In this document: positions 14,903 through 23,061 of the stretch, in pieces
Numbering within the stretch: position 1 is the stretch's first letter
Layout: each line of letters opens with the position of its first letter
NCBI GenBank assembly: GCA_937906495.1
Contig: CALCVT010000039.1
Span: 1-32,907, forward strand
Reading direction: 5' to 3'
From: an uncultured Prevotella sp.
Lineage (GTDB): Bacteria > Bacteroidota > Bacteroidia > Bacteroidales > Bacteroidaceae
DNA: 32,907 bases
The notes under the pieces: model-generated
The model's input: only the letters and a program-made list of their open reading frames with translations
Database searches by the model: none
Told to the model about the DNA's origin: nothing
Translations under genes and position numbers: made by a program

Positions 14903-15709
14903 ATGTCTAACGGTTATCCTGAAAACAAGGGCCACAAGGGCATTATCTTCCCTTCGCCCATCTTTGGCCCGATACATAGCCGCCGGCTGGGCCTTTCGTT
15001 AGGTATCAATCTGATGCCTGCCGATGGTAAAGTGTGTACCTTTGACTGTGTGTATTGCGAATGCGGCTTTAACCAAAACCATCGCCCCCGTCAAAAACGC
15101 CCCACACGTACAGAAGTGGCACAGGCACTCGAAAAACAACTGCAACAGATGGTTGCTGCAGCCCAACTGCCCGATGTACTTACCTTTGCCGGTAATGGTG
15201 AACCCACAGCGCACCCCGATTTTGCAGGAATTATTGCCGATACAATCGAACTGCGCAACCGCTATTGCCCCAATGCCAAGGTAAGTGTGCTCAGTAATGC
15301 CACACTGGCCATGCGCCCCGAAGTGTATGCAGCCCTGCTGCAGGTAGACAACAATATCCTGAAACTCGACACCGTTTCGGCCGACTATATCAGCCGGGTG
15401 GACCGCCCTACTGGAGCTTACAGCGTAGAGCAGATTATCGAAACACTCGAAAAGTTCGAAGGACATGTCATTGTGCAGTCGCTCTTTATGAAAGGCACGA
15501 GCCAGGGGCAGAGTGTAGACAATACCACCGACCAATACGTGCTGCCCTGGATTGAAGCCTTGAAGCGTATACGCCCGCAGAGCGTGATGGTATATACCAT
15601 AGACCGTGAAACTCCCGACCCCGACTTGCTCAAAGCCACCCGTGAGGAATTGTACCATATTGCCGAACTCGTAAAACAAGCAGGCTTTGAGGTTGAAGTT
15701 GCTTATTAA
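14903..15709 (+). CDS. Radical SAM protein (COG0731-like Fe-S oxidoreductase)
   Basis: The protein has 268 aa. It has the radical SAM cluster motif CxxxCxxC with Cys45, Cys49 and Cys52 (CTFDCVYC), followed by ECG. A GGE-like GNGEPT motif lies near 102-107 and SNATL near 135-139, as expected for SAM binding in a partial TIM barrel. The N-terminal GPIHSRRLGLSLG is typical of the COG0731 group. The reaction is unknown; that group includes relatives of the wybutosine enzyme Tyw1 but most members are uncharacterised. The ATG at 14903 is preferred over an in-frame one at 14849, which lies inside the rplS terminator hairpin. tilS follows after 24 bp. Confidence 0.88.
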   Translation: MSNGYPENKGHKGIIFPSPIFGPIHSRRLGLSLGINLMPADGKVCTFDCVYCECGFNQNHRPRQKRPTRTEVAQALEKQLQQMVAAAQLPDVLTFAGNGEPTAHPDFAGIIADTIELRNRYCPNAKVSVLSNATLAMRPEVYAALLQVDNNILKLDTVSADYISRVDRPTGAYSVEQIIETLEKFEGHVIVQSLFMKGTSQGQSVDNTTDQYVLPWIEALKRIRPQSVMVYTIDRETPDPDLLKATREELYHIAELVKQAGFEVEVAY

Positions 15710-15733
15710 AAGAACAATGCTAAACACTGAACT

Positions 15734-17002
15734 ATGCTGGTAGCACTTAGCGGAGGCGCCGACTCTGTGGCCTTGTTGCTATACCTGATTGAGCAAGGCA
15801 AGGCCGAGGCCGCTGCCCATTGCAACTTTCATTTGCGTGGCGAGGAGAGCAACCGCGACGAAGCCTTTGTGCAACAACTTTGCCGGGAGCAGAAGGTTCC
15901 GCTCTATGTGGCCCACTTCGATACCCAGGCACAGGCTGCCGCTACTGGCGAAAGCATCGAGATGGCTGCACGGCGTTTGCGCTACGAATGGTTTGCCCAA
16001 CTTTGCCGCGAACATGGCTTTGAGGCAGTAGCTGTGGCCCATCACCGTGACGACAACGCCGAAACCCTGCTCCTGAACCTCATACGCGGTACCGGACTGC
16101 ACGGCTTGACAGGCATAGCAGCCGAAAGACCGGGGGTTGTGCGCCCCTTGATAAACTGGTCGCGCAGCCAGATTATTGACTATCTCGACAAGCGGGGGCA
16201 GCACTATGTAACCGACAGTACCAATGCCGATACCCGCTATCGCCGTAACAGGGTGCGTCATGAAGTAATCCCCCTTTTGCGGCAGCTCAATCCGCAAATT
16301 GAACGTACACTCCACGATACGGCACGACGCTTGACTGAGGCTGAAACAATCTACAGCTATGGCTTGAAAATGCTGCTGGACACGATAACCGATCAAAGTG
16401 CCGACGGAAAGTGTTTGACCATTAATATGGACAAACTCAAGGCTGCACCGGCACAAGCTACCCTGTTGCACGAAGTGCTTACCCCTTATGGTTTTCATGC
16501 CGAACAGGTGCGCGAAGCTGCCAATATGCGAGTAGGCGCTCTGCTTGAGGCTGGCGAATGGCTGTTGACCCGTACGGCTGCGGCCTTGCAGCTACAGGCT
16601 AAACCCCAGCGGATAGCTTTGTTGCCTTTGCCTGAAGAAGAAGGCTTTTTTGCCGAAGTTAACGGCTTGCGTATTGGTTGGAAAAGTTGTTTGCGCGATG
16701 TCGGTTTTGTGATACCCCGCCAGCCCAATTGTGTGGCAATTGATGCCGACAGCCTGTGCGGAAGTTTGCATTTGCGCTCGGTTATGGCGGGCGATCGGTT
16801 CAGTCCGCTGGGCATGAAAGGTACTCAACTTGTGAGTGATTACCTCACCAACCGTCGCCGTTCGCGTATTGAAAAATTAGCAGCCCTTGTTGTCGAAGAT
16901 GAAACCGGCATTGTGTGGCTCGTAAACGAACGTCCCGACAGCCGCGTGGCTGTAAAGCCCCATACACGTCGTATTCTATTTCTTTATACCGAAAATATAT
17001 GA
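15734..17002 (+). CDS. tilS: tRNA(Ile)-lysidine synthase TilS, unusually short N-terminus
   Basis: The protein has 422 aa. The PP-loop ATPase motif SGGADS occupies residues 6-11, then AHCNFHLRGEES, AHHRDDNAET and RNRVRHEVIPLL follow as in TilS, with the TilS substrate-binding and C-terminal domains after ~190. TilS adds lysine to C34 of tRNA-Ile2, turning a Met-type CAU anticodon into an Ile AUA reader, and is essential in most bacteria. The P-loop starts at the fifth or sixth residue, whereas relatives usually have 15-25 residues before it. An in-frame TGA at 15728-15730 rules out an upstream start. It shares ATGA with the next gene, so the two are coupled. Confidence 0.93.
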   Translation: MLVALSGGADSVALLLYLIEQGKAEAAAHCNFHLRGEESNRDEAFVQQLCREQKVPLYVAHFDTQAQAAATGESIEMAARRLRYEWFAQLCREHGFEAVAVAHHRDDNAETLLLNLIRGTGLHGLTGIAAERPGVVRPLINWSRSQIIDYLDKRGQHYVTDSTNADTRYRRNRVRHEVIPLLRQLNPQIERTLHDTARRLTEAETIYSYGLKMLLDTITDQSADGKCLTINMDKLKAAPAQATLLHEVLTPYGFHAEQVREAANMRVGALLEAGEWLLTRTAAALQLQAKPQRIALLPLPEEEGFFAEVNGLRIGWKSCLRDVGFVIPRQPNCVAIDADSLCGSLHLRSVMAGDRFSPLGMKGTQLVSDYLTNRRRSRIEKLAALVVEDETGIVWLVNERPDSRVAVKPHTRRILFLYTENI

Positions 17003-17361
17003 AGCATTTACTCCCGATAGTATCGCTATTCGTTGTTTCGGCTCTTGTAGCCTCCTGTGGCGAAGACCGCAGTGGCGAGCAGCCTTTTCTGCCCACGGTC
17101 AAGAGTCTTGCGGTGGTGGTTGAAGCCGATTCAGCCCTTATGTCGGGGCAAGTATTAGCCTCGCCCAACAGTCCGCTTGTAAAGTGTGGCTTTAAATATG
17201 GTAACGACACTTTGCGTGTTGAGGCGTTAGCCCCGGCTCCGGCCGAAACTTTTACAGCAGTAACCCGTCCGCTTAAACCGGGCAAATATTTTGCAGTATC
17301 GTTTGCAGCCAACGGCATGGGTACCACGTATGGCGATACGTTATATTTTACGATTGACTAA
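16999..17361 (+). CDS. Small lipoprotein with fibronectin-III-like domain
   Basis: The protein has 120 aa from the ATG at 16999, which overlaps the tilS stop as ATGA and therefore decides the start. The signal peptide MKHLLPIVSLFVVSALVASC ends in a lipobox (VASC), so Cys20 is probably lipidated. The rest is a single beta-sandwich of the Fn3-like type common in Bacteroidota surface lipoproteins: a GFKYG strand in the middle and the closing pattern PLKPGKYFAVSFAANGMGTTYGD. The position just after tilS is probably fortuitous. No function can be assigned. A bidirectional terminator follows. Confidence 0.8.
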   Translation: MKHLLPIVSLFVVSALVASCGEDRSGEQPFLPTVKSLAVVVEADSALMSGQVLASPNSPLVKCGFKYGNDTLRVEALAPAPAETFTAVTRPLKPGKYFAVSFAANGMGTTYGDTLYFTID

Positions 17362-17406
17362 ACAACTTGCCCGATTTGTTTGGGTAAAAGTTTTTGAAGG
17401 AAACAG

Positions 17407-17447
17407 AAAAGCGGCTTGTGGAGGAAATTACTCCCCAAGCCGCTTTT
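17407..17447. terminator. Bidirectional terminator between convergent genes
   Basis: A perfect 12-bp stem AAAAGCGGCTTG/CAAGCCGCTTTT (17407-17418/17436-17447) has an inner GGAG/CTCC pairing. A- and T-runs on both flanks serve the lipoprotein gene (+) and the outer-membrane protein gene (-). Confidence 0.88.
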
Positions 17448-17473
17448 GGATAAAGGCTACAGGCTGTTCAGGT

Positions 17474-20400
17474 TTACATCATGTGCATAGGACGTCCCAT
17501 GCGGTGAGGCATGCCACCATGGCCTCGCATATTGGGAGGCCCCATGCGTTCGCCTTTTTGCTGGTCTTTGCCTTGTACTTTGCCGTTAATGATGTTCAGT
17601 TTGTAGATAAAGTGTACCATGAAGTACGAGTTGATGGCATTGCTCCACGAGTCGGTACGTTGAGTTGCAGTAAGCGTACGGCTGATGTTGCTTTGCTTTT
17701 GCAGGATGTCGTAGAACTGAATGCTAATGGTTGCTGCCTTGTTTTTGAGGAAGGACTGGGCAATTTGAGCGTTCCAAACCAGTTCGTTCGTGTTCATGGC
17801 TGCATCGGTATAGCCGCGGCGTGAAGTCATGCGCAGGTCGGTTGAGATGCTCAAGCTAAAGTCGAACATAAAGTTAGCGTTTGCCCCATAGGCAAAGTTC
17901 CAGGTATCCATGTTTGCCTGGTTTTGTATTGAAGCACGTGCGTGCTGGTAGTTTAGGCGTCCCAGCAGTCCGACATCAAACCATGAAGCACGATACGACA
18001 AGCTCAAGTGTTCGTCAAAGCCAACCGTGCGTGTGGTGTTCTTTTGCGATGAGGCATTGTTGAAGAACTTGTTGTAGTAGTCGTAGTTACGGTCGGTAGT
18101 GGCCTGGCTTGCAGTAGGAAGTGTCAGGAGGTTGCCCATAGATTGGGGTTGCTGCTCCTTGTTCATGGTGCTGATATAACCTACAGAGTGGTCGAAGTTA
18201 ATCGAGGTATACGAGCTGATGTTAAAGAGTTTTTGTTTGCCCAGTGCACTGTTGAGCATGAGCCAGGTGCGTCCGTTCCAGTTACCATTAATGTTTTCGG
18301 GACGTGTGTAGCGCACACCGGTCGTTTCGTCATAAACCAGTCGGTTCGATATGGCATTATTGGTTTGCTCGAAGAAACCGCCCACCATCAGACCAAATTG
18401 CTTGGCCGGAACATAGGTGTTGTAGTAAGCACGTACCCGGTTATTCCACGAGGGTTTAAGTCCTGGGTTACCCATTGATATATTCAGCGGGTCGGAGTCG
18501 TCGACTACGGCCAGCAGGTCGGTCATTGAAGGTTGCGAAGAATAACCGCGGTAAATGATGTCGAGTTGGCTGGTTTTGGAAAATTTATAGCGGAAGCGTA
18601 TTTGCGGCGAAACCTTGAACACATTACGTGTGATGAGCGTGTCGATGTGCTGTCCCGGACGGTTGTATTCCATTTTAGTTTTTTCGGGATTAAAGTCAAC
18701 ACCGGCATTAAAGCGGATGGCCTCGGAGTTGTAGCGGATGCCTACATTGGCTGTGTGGTCCAAATATTTGTAGGTAGCGTATTGCGAGTTGTTCAGGTCG
18801 CGCACGTAGTTAAGCACATCGTCGCGATTGGGCAACGAACCGATGACCGGATGGTTGTCGGGGTCGCCAAAGGCTGCAAATTCGGGAAAGAGCGATGCGT
18901 AAGGTTCATAGGCAAGCGAGTCGAGGTTGTAGCGCGAGCGGTTTGAGTCGCTGTATTTGTAGCCAAAGGTGTAGCGTGCCTCGGCATACCAATTTTTGCC
19001 GATAGGTTCAACGTATCCCAGGCGGACATCGTAGTTATAGCTCTTGGATGGCGTGGTGCTGTATTGGTTCAAGAAACTATTGGGGCGTCCGGTGTTTTGG
19101 TTGTAGTTGATTTTAGATATCGAGAAGGAGTTCGACTCCGTTTTGCTGTATCCGCCTTTGAAGCGTAACGACAGGTTACGGCCTTTGTTGTTAAATCTGC
19201 GTACCATGTTGAGTGTACCACTCACGTTGTGAGTCTTACTGTCGCTCAGCGAGAGTCGCCGGTTGGTGTTCACCATGATGGCGTAGAGTTCGGGATGGTT
19301 GAGCAGGGCATCCTCGGCCATGATGCTGTCGAGCGGATTTGTGATGCCAGGCAGTCCGAAGGGATTGTCGTTAAAGGTTGCCGAGAGCGAGGTACCGCTA
19401 TTTTCCGATTCGGAATAAGAGTATGTAGGCCTGAAGGTTATATTTGTCATCGAGTCAGGATTCCATTCCAGGCGGAAGTTTGTGTTCACGTTGGTCGACT
19501 TCTTTATAGAGTGGTTCCAAGCGTTGACAAATGAGTTTGTGTTGCCCGAAGTCAGAAAGGTTTCGGAGTTTGACGAAATGAGTGCATCGGTGCTGCGGTG
19601 TCTGTAGCGCAAGTCTCCGTCCAATTCCAGACGTCCGGCCTCGCGTTTCTTTTTGCCATTCTCCCACGAGAAACTCAAGCCGGCCATTTTCGATGCAACC
19701 AGGCCTTGCTCACCGCCGCCCCAGCCCCGGTGTCCGCCAAAGCCCTTGTCGTTGGTATTATTGGCCGATCCAAAGGCCATGATACGCGACAAGTCGGTAA
19801 AGCGTGTAGCAAAGAACCGGCCCGAGTAGCGGTCGTGATTACCATAGGCCAGGTCGGCGTTTAATATCCACGATTCGTTGAGTTCGCGCTTGGTAGTAAT
19901 ATCGAGTACGGTAGTTTCTTCGCCATCGTCAACCCCGGTTTGTTCGGCATAGTCGCTTTTCTTGTCGTAAGCTTTGATACGGCTTACCAAATCGGTGGGC
20001 AAATTTTTCATAGCCGTTTCGGTATCCCCCTTGAAAAAGTCTTTGCCGTTAATCAAAAATTCGTTGACCGTTTTACCATTCCATTTAATAGAGCCGTCGT
20101 CACCGATTTCAACACCCGGAAGTTGCTTGATGAGCGATTCGAGCGTGGAGCCCTCGGGCACACGGTAGGCAGTGGCATTAAACATGGTGGTATCTTCCTT
20201 TTGTTCAACACGCGAAGCCGTAACCGAAACGGTAGCGGTGCCCAGAATATTGTCGTCCGACTCCATCAGCAAGTTGCCTATGTGTATGGAATCGGTTGTA
20301 GCGGTAAGTTCTACCGGTTGTGTAGCAGTAGAAAAACCTACGTACGAAAGTTTAACGATGTAGCGTCCGCCTGCCGGCGCTTTTAAACTAAAGTTTCCGT

Positions 20401-20581
20401 TGTCGTCGGTTGTTGTAGAAGTAATAACAGTGCTGTCGGTACGCAAAAGGGCAGCAGATGCATAGCTTACGGGATGCTTCGATTTCGTGTCGAGAGCCGT
20501 GCCGGTGATGATGAGCCGTTGTGCCCATGCTGTTGTAAAGAGCGCAAGCGACAGGAAACAGATAAAGAGTAATCGTTTCAT
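17474..20581 (-). CDS. Large outer-membrane beta-barrel protein (TonB-receptor-like) with Met/His-rich tail
   Basis: The protein has 1035 aa. A signal peptide (MKRLLFICFLSLALFTTAWA) is followed by a carboxypeptidase-regulatory-like domain (~22-105). A plug-like region follows (~125-235) with LPGVEIGDDGSIKWNGK and VNEFLINGKDFFKGD, then a long beta-barrel of alternating aromatic strands. The barrel appears to end near FMVHFIYKLNII. The last ~40 residues are a polar tail rich in Met, His, Gly and Arg, ending RPMHMM. No SusD-like gene is adjacent, so it is probably not a SusC nutrient transporter. Relatives are annotated as outer membrane beta-barrel or TonB-dependent receptor proteins without known cargo. 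It is monocistronic, convergent with the tilS operon and divergent from the ATPase gene. Confidence 0.85.
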   Translation of the reverse strand: MKRLLFICFLSLALFTTAWAQRLIITGTALDTKSKHPVSYASAALLRTDSTVITSTTTDDNGNFSLKAPAGGRYIVKLSYVGFSTATQPVELTATTDSIHIGNLLMESDDNILGTATVSVTASRVEQKEDTTMFNATAYRVPEGSTLESLIKQLPGVEIGDDGSIKWNGKTVNEFLINGKDFFKGDTETAMKNLPTDLVSRIKAYDKKSDYAEQTGVDDGEETTVLDITTKRELNESWILNADLAYGNHDRYSGRFFATRFTDLSRIMAFGSANNTNDKGFGGHRGWGGGEQGLVASKMAGLSFSWENGKKKREAGRLELDGDLRYRHRSTDALISSNSETFLTSGNTNSFVNAWNHSIKKSTNVNTNFRLEWNPDSMTNITFRPTYSYSESENSGTSLSATFNDNPFGLPGITNPLDSIMAEDALLNHPELYAIMVNTNRRLSLSDSKTHNVSGTLNMVRRFNNKGRNLSLRFKGGYSKTESNSFSISKINYNQNTGRPNSFLNQYSTTPSKSYNYDVRLGYVEPIGKNWYAEARYTFGYKYSDSNRSRYNLDSLAYEPYASLFPEFAAFGDPDNHPVIGSLPNRDDVLNYVRDLNNSQYATYKYLDHTANVGIRYNSEAIRFNAGVDFNPEKTKMEYNRPGQHIDTLITRNVFKVSPQIRFRYKFSKTSQLDIIYRGYSSQPSMTDLLAVVDDSDPLNISMGNPGLKPSWNNRVRAYYNTYVPAKQFGLMVGGFFEQTNNAISNRLVYDETTGVRYTRPENINGNWNGRTWLMLNSALGKQKLFNISSYTSINFDHSVGYISTMNKEQQPQSMGNLLTLPTASQATTDRNYDYYNKFFNNASSQKNTTRTVGFDEHLSLSYRASWFDVGLLGRLNYQHARASIQNQANMDTWNFAYGANANFMFDFSLSISTDLRMTSRRGYTDAAMNTNELVWNAQIAQSFLKNKAATISIQFYDILQKQSNISRTLTATQRTDSWSNAINSYFMVHFIYKLNIINGKVQGKDQQKGERMGPPNMRGHGGMPHRMGRPMHMM

Positions 20582-20692
20582 TGACTAAATGATTGTTTGG
20601 TCGTTAATGTATGGCCAATGCCTGTAGGGTAGGGGGTGTAAAATTCAGGACATTCCGTGTTGGCTTTTTGACATTCAGATGTAAAAGTTTGT

Positions 20693-20710
20693 ACAAGGTT
20701 TAATCCTTGT
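20693..20710. promoter_or_regulatory. Palindrome in the divergent intergenic region
   Basis: ACAAGG-TTTAAT-CCTTGT is a perfect 6-bp inverted repeat with a 6-nt spacer. It lies between the divergent outer-membrane protein and ATPase genes and could be an operator or a small hairpin. There is no direct evidence of function. Confidence 0.3.
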
Positions 20711-20772
20711 GTGCTTTTTGCCTCTAAAATTCGACTAACTTACCTTTTTAATCGATGAATTTTGCTTTTAGG

Positions 20773-20804
20773 TTTGTAGGGCTGCTCGAAAGTGTGTACA
20801 TTTG
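20773..20804 (+). promoter_or_regulatory. Promoter of the ATPase-DUF4435 pair
   Basis: TTTG (20773-20776), a 20-nt spacer and TACATTTG (20797-20804) form a near-ideal Bacteroidota promoter. Transcription would start near 20808, giving a leader of about 20 nt before the ATG at 20829. Confidence 0.7.
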
Positions 20805-20828
20805 CCACTAACCTTAAAACCTCCAGTT

Positions 20829-21656
20829 ATGATTAAATATGCCAATTTTATCCGCAGAATTGAGATAAACAGCCTTTGGGCGGGCCACAAGCACATTGTG
20901 TGGGAATTGCGCCCCGATGTCAATGTTCTTAGTGGCCGTAATGGTGCAGGCAAAAGTACCATACTCAACAAACTCGTGCAGCACCTGCGGGTGATGCCTT
21001 CGACAGGCGAAATCGTTGGAGGTACCCGTATGGGTGTAAAAGTTGAGTTTGACCAAAGCGATGCAACCAGCATACGCTACGATGTGCTGCGAAGTTTTGA
21101 CCGTAAAATTATTGCTGCCGAACCTATTGGCGGTCTTAACGATGCGCGTATAGTAACCGAACTCGACTGGCAACTTTACCTGGTGCAGCGCCGTTACCTG
21201 GACTATCAGGTGAATGTGGGTAACCGCATGATAAGCCTGCTTACCAGTGGCGACCCCGAGGCAAGAGTTAAAGCTATGGAGGCTGCCAACCTTAAGAACC
21301 GCTTTTTGGATATTGTAGACGAATTGTTTGCCGAAACTGGTAAGCGTATCGACCGTACAAGCAACGAACTCGCCTTTTTGCAGTACGACGAAAAACTTTC
21401 GCCTTATGTGCTTTCGAGTGGCGAAAAGCAAATGCTGCTCATCCTGCTGACAGTACTGACCGAGGACCAGGAACCTTACGTGCTCTTTATGGACGAACCC
21501 GAGGCAAGCCTGCACTTTGAATGGCAGAAACAACTCATCAGCATTGTGCGCGAATTGAACCCCCAGGCACAAATGTTACTCACAACCCATTCACCCGCTA
21601 TGATTATGGATGGCTGGGAAGATGCCGTGACCGAGGTAAGCGACATTACACTATAG
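20829..21656 (+). CDS. Compact ABC/SMC-type AAA ATPase (AriA/OLD-like)
   Basis: The protein has 275 aa. It contains a complete ABC-type ATPase: Walker A GRNGAGKST (36-44), signature LSSGE (195-199), Walker B YVLFMDEPE (217-225) and an H-loop TTHSPA with His254. Only ~150 residues lie between Walker A and the signature, so there is no long Rad50-like coiled coil. No membrane segment is present. Such AAA_15/AAA_21 ATPases act as sensors or motors paired with a nuclease in OLD, Septu and PARIS systems. The next gene encodes a DUF4435/TOPRIM-like protein, the pairing known for PARIS (AriA-AriB). The ATG at 20829 is chosen because the TTG at 20802 overlaps the -7 box. The function in this organism is unproven. 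Confidence 0.85.
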   Translation: MIKYANFIRRIEINSLWAGHKHIVWELRPDVNVLSGRNGAGKSTILNKLVQHLRVMPSTGEIVGGTRMGVKVEFDQSDATSIRYDVLRSFDRKIIAAEPIGGLNDARIVTELDWQLYLVQRRYLDYQVNVGNRMISLLTSGDPEARVKAMEAANLKNRFLDIVDELFAETGKRIDRTSNELAFLQYDEKLSPYVLSSGEKQMLLILLTVLTEDQEPYVLFMDEPEASLHFEWQKQLISIVRELNPQAQMLLTTHSPAMIMDGWEDAVTEVSDITL

Positions 21657-21733
21657 TTTAAAATGCCGTAATAACTCTTGCAGGGTGCATGGGAGTGTCC
21701 TGCATTTTTCAGTAAACTAACCGCACGGATGTC

Positions 21734-22795
21734 ATGAAAAAGCTTAGGCAACAACTTAGCAGCGACTACATTGAGGCCATGAATAAACTCAGCGGACGGA
21801 AGGCCCGCCAGCGAATTGTGGCCTATGTGGAGAGTTACGATGATGTTTTCTTTTGGAGCAACCTGCTGCGTCCGCTTGAGAACAGCGAGCGTTATTTTGA
21901 GGTGATGTTACCCTCGAAAACCTCGCTGTGTAAAGGTAAAAAAATGGCATTGGCCAACGAACTCGGACAGCGTTTGGGGCGTTGCATGATAGCCTGTGTA
22001 GATGCCGACTACGACTATCTGATGCAAGGACTTACAGCCTCGTCGCACGAGGTGTGTACCAATCCTTATGTGTTTCACACCTATGTATATGCCATCGAGA
22101 ACTTTCAGTGCTATGCCCCGGCTTTGCAGTCGGTATGTGTGATGGCTACACTTAACGACCGTCCTATTTTCGACTTTGAAACCTTTTTGAAACAGTACTC
22201 TGAAGTTGTCTGGCCGCTATTTGTATGGAATGTGTGGTGCTATCGTTATGGAGAGTATAAACAATTCTCGATGTACGACTTTTACCGCATTGTTCAACTC
22301 AACGAGATAAACTATCATCATCCCGAACAGACAATTCAAAAGGTGCGCCATGCCGTCAATGCCAAGGTGAGCCGCTTGCAACGCCAGTTCCCTGCCGGAC
22401 GAAAAACGTATAAACCCCTGCGCAACGAATTGCTCAGCCTGGGACTTACCCCACAAACTACTTATTTATATATGCGCGGGCACGACGTGTTCGATGGCAT
22501 TGTTGTGCCTTTGCTTTCGGGCGTGTGCGAGATGTTGCGGCGTGAGCGTGAGCGCGAAATTCGCAAGTTGGCCGAACACGAGGTACAATTGCAAAACGAG
22601 CTTGCCGCCTATCAGCATGCCATTGCACCGGTCGAAGAAATGTTGCGCAAATATACCGCCTATGCCGACTGTCCCCAATATCGCCGGGTGCAGGCCGATA
22701 TCAGCCAACTGCTTGAAAGCCTTTCGGCACCGGCAGTTATGCCATCTTCCACCCACCCCCAGGCGCAGGACAATGCTGTGGCACAAACAACGTAA
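21734..22795 (+). CDS. DUF4435 protein with TOPRIM-like active site (AriB-like)
   Basis: The protein has 353 aa. The N-terminal ~180 residues match the DUF4435 layout: Glu33 at the end of a hydrophobic strand (IVAYVESYDD), a basic segment GKKMALANEL (68-77), and CVDADYDYL with Asp90, Asp92 and Asp94, the Glu plus DxD set of TOPRIM folds. AYAIENF-type residues follow near 122-127. The C-terminal part has a charged coiled-coil helix (~268-310) and a disordered Thr/Gln-rich end. In PARIS, the DUF4435 protein AriB is a toxic TOPRIM ribonuclease released by the ATPase. Here the gene starts 77 bp after the ATPase gene on the same strand, and no terminator is obvious between them. Whether it is a defence effector or a housekeeping protein cannot be told from sequence. 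Confidence 0.8.
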   Translation: MKKLRQQLSSDYIEAMNKLSGRKARQRIVAYVESYDDVFFWSNLLRPLENSERYFEVMLPSKTSLCKGKKMALANELGQRLGRCMIACVDADYDYLMQGLTASSHEVCTNPYVFHTYVYAIENFQCYAPALQSVCVMATLNDRPIFDFETFLKQYSEVVWPLFVWNVWCYRYGEYKQFSMYDFYRIVQLNEINYHHPEQTIQKVRHAVNAKVSRLQRQFPAGRKTYKPLRNELLSLGLTPQTTYLYMRGHDVFDGIVVPLLSGVCEMLRREREREIRKLAEHEVQLQNELAAYQHAIAPVEEMLRKYTAYADCPQYRRVQADISQLLESLSAPAVMPSSTHPQAQDNAVAQTT

Positions 22796-22965
22796 AACAA
22801 GTGTATAACCGCTCTTAGCCCAGGCAGCATGCAGTTGTATCAGCAAGTGTGCGCGCCCTTTAGCAAGGTATCCGGGGTGTGCAGGTGCAGGCATGTGCAT
22901 TGCCACCAAACTGTATTTTGCGCATATTTATGTTTCCCTGCGGCTATATTTTCCAAACCATTAGC

Positions 22966-22973
22966 TACCTTTG
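22966..22973 (+). promoter_or_regulatory. -7 element of the copper ATPase gene
   Basis: TACCTTTG is a perfect -7 match, with no clear TTG at -33, which would suit activator control. The resulting ~85-nt leader contains a hairpin (TGCTGG/CCAGCA, 23015-23020/23034-23039). Confidence 0.5.
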
Positions 22974-23014
22974 CACCGTTCGATTCTAACCTCTAATATC
23001 AGCTAACCTCCAAT

Positions 23015-23039
23015 TGCTGGAGCGAGGATGTCCCCAGCA
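23015..23039 (+). promoter_or_regulatory. Leader hairpin upstream of the copper ATPase
   Basis: A six-bp stem TGCTGG/CCAGCA encloses 13 nt and ends 22 nt before the start codon. It could affect ribosome access. I do not recognise it as a known riboswitch. Confidence 0.3.
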
Positions 23040-23061
23040 GTGCATATAAAGGATTTTCAGA

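Noticed and set aside
14999..15727. 242-codon minus-strand open frame opposite the radical SAM gene
   Set aside because: It is antisense to a gene with an intact CxxxCxxC motif. Its Cys/Gly-rich composition is a by-product of the sense codons.
15779..16498. 239-codon minus-strand open frame inside tilS
   Set aside because: It lies fully antisense to a clear tilS with intact motifs, and its translation shows no recognisable domain.
20814..21572. 252-codon minus-strand frame opposite the ATPase gene
   Set aside because: It is antisense to complete Walker A, signature and Walker B motifs and has no domain of its own.
22974..23061. Metal riboswitch in the copA leader
   Set aside because: The leader has only one 6-bp hairpin, does not resemble a known riboswitch, and known copper control is by protein regulators.
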